Shown piece by piece: positions 31,401 to 35,074 of a stretch of 35,074 nucleotides of DNA (its first letter is position 1; each line of letters opens with the position of its first letter). The notes under the pieces are model-generated. The model made no database searches. It was not told the origin of the DNA and saw nothing but the letters and a program-made list of their open reading frames with translations. The position numbers and the translations under genes are program-made. The stretch covers positions 1-35,074 of the forward strand of contig JAJRWS010000118.1 of the NCBI GenBank assembly GCA_024276705.1, read 5' to 3'. This DNA comes from Planctomycetota bacterium (GTDB taxonomy: Bacteria; Planctomycetota; Planctomycetia; Pirellulales; Lacipirellulaceae).

Positions 31401-32823
31401 GACCGAGAGCAGACCCCGCTGCCGTGGCCGTGACCGATTCCGCCACGGGTTCCTCAGCCGATTTCGCAGGCGCGAAACATTCGATGGTGCCTCGGCTGGT
31501 CGTGATCATCAATCGCCCATCGGCAATGGCCAGCCCGCGCACCTGGCCATCGGCGGGACTCGACCAGAGAAGTGACCCGTTGTCCGCGTGAAACGCCCCA
31601 ATCGACTTCTTCCCACCAATCAGAATAGCCCCTTGAGAGGCTGCCATCGAGTACGGGCGCTCGTCCGACATCGATGCAGACCACCTCGCGGTTTTCTGGA
31701 TTCCACACTGATCCAAAGTCAGGTCGAAAGCCTCGAGCTGGCGATTACCTGCCGCAAATAGCCGTCCGCCCGCCACCAACGCGCGGTGCCGGTTGGGCAG
31801 GTTCTGCACCCGGAGGCCCTGGCCAAGCGAGTAGGCGACCAGGCCATCACCATCGCGCGGGCCCGATTCTCCCAACTCAATATCAATGTCCGGTGCCCCC
31901 CCCTGGTGCATGGGACTCAGCAACAATTTGCCTGCGAGCAGCGCCCAGGCACCACCGTTACCCCGGTTGCCCCAACCTTCGGGATCGTAAGGGAGTTGGT
32001 ACAGATAGGGTTGGTAGTAAACCAGTTTGCCGGTTTGACGATCCAAGGCCGCCGGCGTCGTTCGCCCCGAGGGGACCAGCAACAAGTCTTTCGAGGCGAG
32101 CAGATAGCCTTGAGGGCAGACACCCGTGAACGCCGACGAGCCCATGTGCGGCTGGTTGCGATAGAGGGCTCCGCTGGTGTCATTCTTCCAGATCGGCTTT
32201 CCGGTTGCGGCATTCAATGCATAGATGTAAATACCCTCGGACGGCCACATGCCGGCGGTAACGTAGACGACCCCATCAATCACCAGGGCGCCACTACGGC
32301 AGGGCCAACGCGAGATCATGCGACCATTGCCGAGCATCTGGCGACCCTCCGGGGCAGCACGAAATCGCCACTGCACGGCCCCCGTGTTGGCATCCAAGCG
32401 GCTGAGCGTGCCATCGTCGCTGGCGACGTAGAGACTGCCGTCGGCCCAGGCCGGGGCAAACCGAATGGGACCACCGGCGGTGAACTGCCATTTCAGCCGG
32501 CCATCGGTCAGAGCCAGGGCTCGGACCGTATCATCCGCCGAAGAAGCAAAGAACACCATGCCGCCCGCTACCACCGGCTGAAAAGCATAATCGAAATCGA
32601 GCCGATGTTGTTCGCGGCCAGGCTCAGGCCAGGCCGGTGCGGGAGTTTGAATCGGGTGGTAAGCCCAAATGGAATTTAGGGGAAACGCCAACTGCTCGGC
32701 CGAGCTCGACGTCCGGGCCGCATCGGCCCCATAGCAGGGCCAATCCGCAGCCACGGCCAAGTTCGTCAGAGGCCATGCCAAAAGAAACGTTGCCAACAAA
32801 CCGGTTCGAACTGCCGCATACAT
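28453..32823 (-). CDS. Giant exported PQQ-propeller protein with methyltransferase-like insert, CBM9-like and malectin-like domains
   Basis: A 1456-residue protein with a signal peptide (residues 1-26). Residues ~30-480 form a PQQ/BamB-like propeller (ADWPCYGADAARTS, LDANTGAVQWRF, LNAATGKPIWKNDTSG). Residues ~505-645 resemble a Rossmann methyltransferase (GYALVLGQSDCELAAALARQ, VIADDKHLPYASYFADLVLV, MVHPSGGVLCLAE), but the Gly-rich SAM loop is degenerate, so it may be a non-catalytic relic. A second propeller spans ~670-1060 (LAIDAYNGRQLWSQPL, GYDAATGKKLWQHSVW). From ~1163 a CBM9-like domain (PKIDGKLDDPLWQNLK, LYIAYRRQ) and from ~1369 a malectin-like domain (YTVRLYFAEP, ILCGLEVIGP) suggest carbohydrate binding. 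It is probably a cell-surface or periplasmic glycan-interacting protein. A 15-bp tandem repeat coding LQTDG lies at 29476-29520. Confidence 0.88.
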   Translation of the reverse strand: MYAAVRTGLLATFLLAWPLTNLAVAADWPCYGADAARTSSSAEQLAFPLNSIWAYHPIQTPAPAWPEPGREQHRLDFDYAFQPVVAGGMVFFASSADDTVRALALTDGRLKWQFTAGGPIRFAPAWADGSLYVASDDGTLSRLDANTGAVQWRFRAAPEGRQMLGNGRMISRWPCRSGALVIDGVVYVTAGMWPSEGIYIYALNAATGKPIWKNDTSGALYRNQPHMGSSAFTGVCPQGYLLASKDLLLVPSGRTTPAALDRQTGKLVYYQPYLYQLPYDPEGWGNRGNGGAWALLAGKLLLSPMHQGGAPDIDIELGESGPRDGDGLVAYSLGQGLRVQNLPNRHRALVAGGRLFAAGNRQLEAFDLTLDQCGIQKTARWSASMSDERPYSMAASQGAILIGGKKSIGAFHADNGSLLWSSPADGQVRGLAIADGRLMITTSRGTIECFAPAKSAEEPVAESVTATAAGSALGPHVDRLSVPVEPQPTLGNGQHRLAKEIVERTGIVQGYALVLGQSDCELAAALARQTDLHLLSLVPSVAAAERARTKLIKAGLYGTRVAVDVIADDKHLPYASYFADLVLVAGDQVDTVSRADLFRMVHPSGGVLCLAEVTGETARNLGIDFDASMVVVARGPLPGAADWRYPWADAGKSGIGKDRLVQPPFEMLWFGGPGPAPMMSRHWGVSAPLAVGSRLFVTGQHSVLAIDAYNGRQLWSQPLRGAGRKYAVKNASNFVADGSSLYVASGPVCQRLDQATGQPSSTYLVPKLAGPDESASEQGLWGYVSVAGDLILGSRLRADVAEGGNEGIGVFALDKASGQPRWTYRAKRTVVNTAITLGHDRMILLDATAPAEAGQAQRRGGDGQVVQTLVALDLESGQEIWRQDDVPAGKYDIRWSKGVVVVGAVAGYDAATGKKLWQHSVWHERPPLLHDDWVIAQPHAYHLRTGKIRMTTDLLTDVTRPWAFARAYGCGPVAGCQNMLFFRSGTVGVFDFASGGTSTIGGVRPGCSVTMVAAAGLLLVPEGAGGCSCSYNFQTCVALAPVKEKAGTWFALQGTAPTARVKHLHLNLGAPGDRHDANQRAWLGFPRPVMQRAAPVPVRVDGLQTDGLQTDRLQTDGPAPQWYYESASDSLASSDRPWLYSSGLRGAAKLTIQLQQHPQLEVPVRSGEPKIDGKLDDPLWQNLKPIPLDLHGYRSMPRLDLQVCRDAENLYIAYRRQDETRQGQAVTTAGKPWGASGARPLKDEYLKVYPTDAGLKRIIEYRVVRDGARSDNLYRPRIKEADTQWQGKWRSAVSTQDSQWTAELAIPLADLSDVGLDPNTLLLNVAVANFSGFGPRELWLTGHARWPLGGRGDFRQVVSQMPDPGPPRPYTVRLYFAEPDAAAPGERRFEVRIQGQLVLDDFDIAAESAGQSAGIVKTFPGILLTDQLIVELVPKPPVAGADRSAPILCGLEVIGP
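29476..29520 (-). repeat. 15-bp in-frame tandem repeat (LQTDG/LQTDR)
   Basis: Three 15-bp units (plus-strand GTCGGTTTGCAGCCC/T) lie in the linker between the second propeller and the CBM9-like domain of the giant exoprotein. They give DGLQTDGLQTDRLQTDG. Near identity at the DNA level points to recent slippage expansion. Confidence 0.9.
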
Positions 32824-32829
32824 GGTCGG

Positions 32830-33123
32830 TCACCTCAGGGGAAAAAGCCGATATCCAGATGCTAATATACCGGACCATCCAGGCAATGGACTACCCCAGC
32901 GAAACACGTCCGGAATAGCCGCCTTGCTGCGGGTCCACACAGTTTCCCCGCTGCGCCCATCCAGCAAGTGACCCACGTCGGAATGCATAAGCCCGGTGCG
33001 GGTGTTGACAAACAGATCGGTCTCCGTGGGAGCGCGAAAATGGCCGGGCCACCAATAAGACAAGGCTCCTGCAATGATCCCTGGTAAAAAATCCAAAGCT
33101 GCGGCTGCGCCGTAGCACTCCAC
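32830..33123 (-). pseudogene. Fragment of an exported propeller-type gene
   Basis: The minus-strand frame contains WWPGHFRAPTETDLFVNTRT followed by GLMHSDVGHLLDGRSGETVW and TRSKAAIPDVFRWG. The DLFVN.R.GLMHSD and LLDGR.GE.VWTR patterns recall an internal strand pair of PQQ/FG-GAP-like planctomycete exoproteins. Only about 98 residues remain, without signal peptide or ribosome site, and the frame ends in unrelated sequence just before the giant PQQ gene. It is likely a truncated relic, possibly of a related propeller gene. A short genuine gene is less likely. Confidence 0.45.
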
Positions 33124-33127
33124 AATC

Positions 33128-34048
33128 TCAACTCTTCACCGTAACATCCATTTGCGGGAAGGGGATGTCGATGTGAGCACGGTCCAATTCGATTTTCACC
33201 GCCCGCAGCAGAGCTTGCTTAGCAGCAGGAAAGTTGTCGTTCGTAGCCCAGGCGCGCACTTTCCAGTCGACGCTCGAAGGGCCCAGGGCGGAGAGCACCA
33301 CAGCCGAGTCAGGTTCCTGGACAAACTCCGGCACGGTGGCTATGGCCCGTTCGAGAGCCTCGCGCGTGGTGTCCACATCGGCCGCGTAAGCGGTTCCCAC
33401 TTCAACCTCCACACGACGGATCGCGTGGTGCGTCACATTCTCAATCACCGATCCGAAAATCTGACTGTTGGGAATGATCACCCGGCGATGGTCAAACGTG
33501 TCGAGGGCCGTGGTAAACAGTTCGATTTCAAACACCTTGCCCAGGTAGCCGGCAATATTGACTACATCGCCTATCTTGTAGGGTCGAAAAATCAGCAGCA
33601 TGGCTCCCGAAGCAAAATTCGACAGCGTGCCCTGGAAGGCCAGGCCAATCGCCAGGCCGGCGGCACCAATCACGGCCGCAAAACTGGTCGTCTCCACGCC
33701 AAAAGTGCTCAGGCAAGCCAGCGCCGTCAGGATTAATATGGTCCAGCGAACGAATTTGGAAATGAATTTCGTCAGAGTTTCATCGAATTTCACCCGCCGC
33801 AGAGTCGAACCTACGGCCATCGACAACCAACTCGATATAGTCCAGGCCAGAAATAGCAGAATCAGCACCAACAATGCCCGCAGACCATAGTACATACCGA
33901 TATACTGCCACTGCTCGCTCCCGAAAGAATTCCAGTCGAGCTGCCTGAATTTTTCCAGGATGATGTCCCCGGGCGATTGGGCGGGAGGTACCACCTCGAC
34001 CTCCGCGGCCACGGCTAAAATGGAAAATGGACGAAAAGGCATCGGCAA
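33128..34048 (-). CDS. mscS: Small-conductance mechanosensitive channel (MscS family)
   Basis: A 306-residue inner-membrane channel subunit. Transmembrane helices are visible at about 53-78 (ALLVLILLFLAWTISSWL), 98-115 (WTILILTALACLST) and 120-150; the last is the pore-lining TM3 with the Gly/Ala pattern (AVIGAAGLAIGLAFQGTLSN). The beta domain follows (FRPYKIGDVVNIAGYLGKV, IIPNSQIFGSVIENVT), then the cytoplasmic alpha/beta domain ending in IPFPQMDVTVK. Size and order are those of three-TM E. coli-type MscS, which opens under membrane tension during hypo-osmotic shock. A short N-terminal extension (residues 1-50) precedes TM1. It is monocistronic or leads the minus-strand group. Confidence 0.95.
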   Translation of the reverse strand: MPMPFRPFSILAVAAEVEVVPPAQSPGDIILEKFRQLDWNSFGSEQWQYIGMYYGLRALLVLILLFLAWTISSWLSMAVGSTLRRVKFDETLTKFISKFVRWTILILTALACLSTFGVETTSFAAVIGAAGLAIGLAFQGTLSNFASGAMLLIFRPYKIGDVVNIAGYLGKVFEIELFTTALDTFDHRRVIIPNSQIFGSVIENVTHHAIRRVEVEVGTAYAADVDTTREALERAIATVPEFVQEPDSAVVLSALGPSSVDWKVRAWATNDNFPAAKQALLRAVKIELDRAHIDIPFPQMDVTVKS

Positions 34049-34455
34049 GTTCCCTGGACTGATGAACGGTAACAGGAATGACAGACAACACGGGCTAAAG
34101 GATTATACCGTTGGATCACGGCAAATTTCAGTAGTTCCCATAAAACAATGCCGTCGGCACTGCTGCAGCCACTCCACGCCGCGGGCTTCAGCCCGGTTCT
34201 ACCCCCTCCGCAAGGATTCTGTCGAGAGCAACCTTTTCGCCAGATGGCCTGACAAGTGCAGGAACGCACTTCGCTCCCGGCCTCGTCTGCCCGCGCTCTG
34301 AGGCAAACCAAGATTAGACGTCAAAAACCCGTAGGGGTGTGGCCCGGTGTCGTCTGCTCGCAGAATCGAAAGACACCGAGGGGCGTGAATGCTAGCACCT
34401 GGCCTGACAATCTGCCTTTGCGATCTCCGGGAGCTGACCGTATGATTCGCGAGTC
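34049..34455. other. Divergent intergenic region with a small hairpin
   Basis: This 407-bp gap between mscS and scpB has no credible gene. CGGGCTTCAGCCCG at 34182-34195 is a small stem-loop of the GCGGGCTTCAGCCCGG type that recurs in planctomycete intergenic DNA. Promoters for both neighbours should be here, but no clear boxes could be assigned. Confidence 0.5.
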
Positions 34456-35074
34456 ATGAAAACCAACGACCCCCCAACCAACTCGCCCCCAGCGCCCACG
34501 GATTCGCAACCGCCAGAACAACAGAAATTCTCTCTTTCGCGACTCTCCGCGGCGTTTGCCCAAATGGCCAGCACGCCTAAGGAGGCCGCTTCAGCCGCCA
34601 CCTCCTCAGCGTCTGTGGAACCAGCAACGGGCGGTCTGAATCCCCAGCTCAAGATTCTTGCCGAACGTGATGCGGCCATTTCACCACGGATGATTATCGA
34701 AGCGATGCTGTTTGTTGGCAGCGAAGATTCCCAGACCGAACCAACCGTGGAAACTCGGGGATTCACCAGTCACGAACTTTCTTCCCACATTCGTGACGTG
34801 ACGCCTGCCGAAGTGGATGAATTTGTCGGCCAGCTTAACCAGTTGTACCAGAAGGAAGAGTGTCCTTACGAAATCGCCACCGCCGCGAGTGGATATAGGA
34901 TGCAATTGCGCGAACAGTTCGCACCGACACGAGACCGTTTTCGATCGCCTGGTCGGGCGATCAAGCTCACGCCGGTAGCGATGGAAGTCCTTGCCATTGT
35001 CGCCTACCGGCAACCTGTTACGGCTGAGCAGATTCAAAAATTACGTGGCGTTCGCAGTCAAACCGCGCTGAATC
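34456..35074 (+). CDS. scpB: Segregation and condensation protein B, 5' part (cut by window end)
   Basis: An open frame from ATG 34456 runs to the window edge, 206 residues so far. The first ~75 residues are a Pro/Ala/Ser-rich extension (MKTNDPPTNSPPAPTDSQPP) absent from typical ScpB. Then the winged-helix module starts: ISPRMIIEAMLFVGSEDSQT, a VGQLNQLYQKEECPYEIATA block, and LTPVAMEVLAIVAYRQPVTA followed by EQIQKLRGV. The last two are the ScpB signature (LA.IAY.QPVT..EI...RGV). ScpB works with ScpA and SMC as the bacterial condensin. No ribosome site of note precedes the ATG. The C-terminal winged helix lies outside the window. Confidence 0.92.
   Translation, partial: MKTNDPPTNSPPAPTDSQPPEQQKFSLSRLSAAFAQMASTPKEAASAATSSASVEPATGGLNPQLKILAERDAAISPRMIIEAMLFVGSEDSQTEPTVETRGFTSHELSSHIRDVTPAEVDEFVGQLNQLYQKEECPYEIATAASGYRMQLREQFAPTRDRFRSPGRAIKLTPVAMEVLAIVAYRQPVTAEQIQKLRGVRSQTALN

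Noticed and set aside
29461-31575. 704-codon plus-strand frame antisense to the giant PQQ gene
   Set aside because: Shadow of the repetitive GC-rich propeller sequence. No domain and no ribosome site.

Overview
The window looks like part of a Planctomycetota chromosome, probably a Pirellulales-type non-anammox planctomycete. The inference rests on gene families concentrated in that phylum: a membrane-dehydrogenase-like propeller protein with HEAT-type repeats and a PVC-type c-heme tail, an HzsA-related diheme protein, a formylglycine sulfatase, a Tat-exported Gfo/Idh/MocA protein of GH109 type, a tetrahydromethanopterin C1 enzyme, and a very large PQQ-propeller exoprotein. No rRNA, tRNA, CRISPR array or phage structural gene was recognised.

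Region 1 (1-4350) is accessory and decayed. It holds the tail of an unknown gene, a nuclease/transposase remnant, a toxin-antitoxin pair whose MazF-type toxin is frameshifted, a thioredoxin-like remnant carrying a REP-like hairpin, a second and intact ParE-type toxin-antitoxin pair, and a REP-associated tyrosine transposase (RAYT) between inverted REP-like ends.

Region 2 (4372-9654) is a metabolic island. Two minus-strand genes 3 bp apart encode a fused ADP-forming acyl-CoA synthetase and an acetyl-CoA hydrolase/CoA-transferase with a C-terminal GNAT domain. A histone-deacetylase-family protein (AcuC type) is transcribed divergently from a 120-bp gap that contains a perfect 14-bp palindrome. 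This resembles Bacillus acuABC logic (acetyltransferase plus deacetylase around acetyl-CoA synthesis) with other enzymes.

Region 3 (9940-13990) has a small PilZ-like protein, a repeat-rich intergenic stretch, ftr, and a four-S1-domain RNA-binding protein with an 18-bp tandem repeat coding PAMEGA.

Region 4 (14241-27615) is a plus-strand run of mostly exported redox and glycan genes in two-gene units: PVC-heme propeller protein and aldo/keto reductase; HzsA-like diheme protein and sulfatase; YVTN-propeller diheme peroxidase-like protein and GH109-type oxidoreductase/glycosidase. Between the first two units lies a graveyard (18391-19422) with a truncated HzsA-like tail, an internally deleted esterase, a 180-bp dispersed repeat and a 130-bp palindromic MITE. 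Both repeats also occur upstream of ftr.

Region 5 (27761-35074) has a small hypothetical protein, a 1456-residue PQQ/CBM9/malectin exoprotein with a methyltransferase-like insertion, a propeller-gene remnant and an MscS channel, all on the minus strand, followed by the 5' part of scpB on the plus strand, cut by the window edge.
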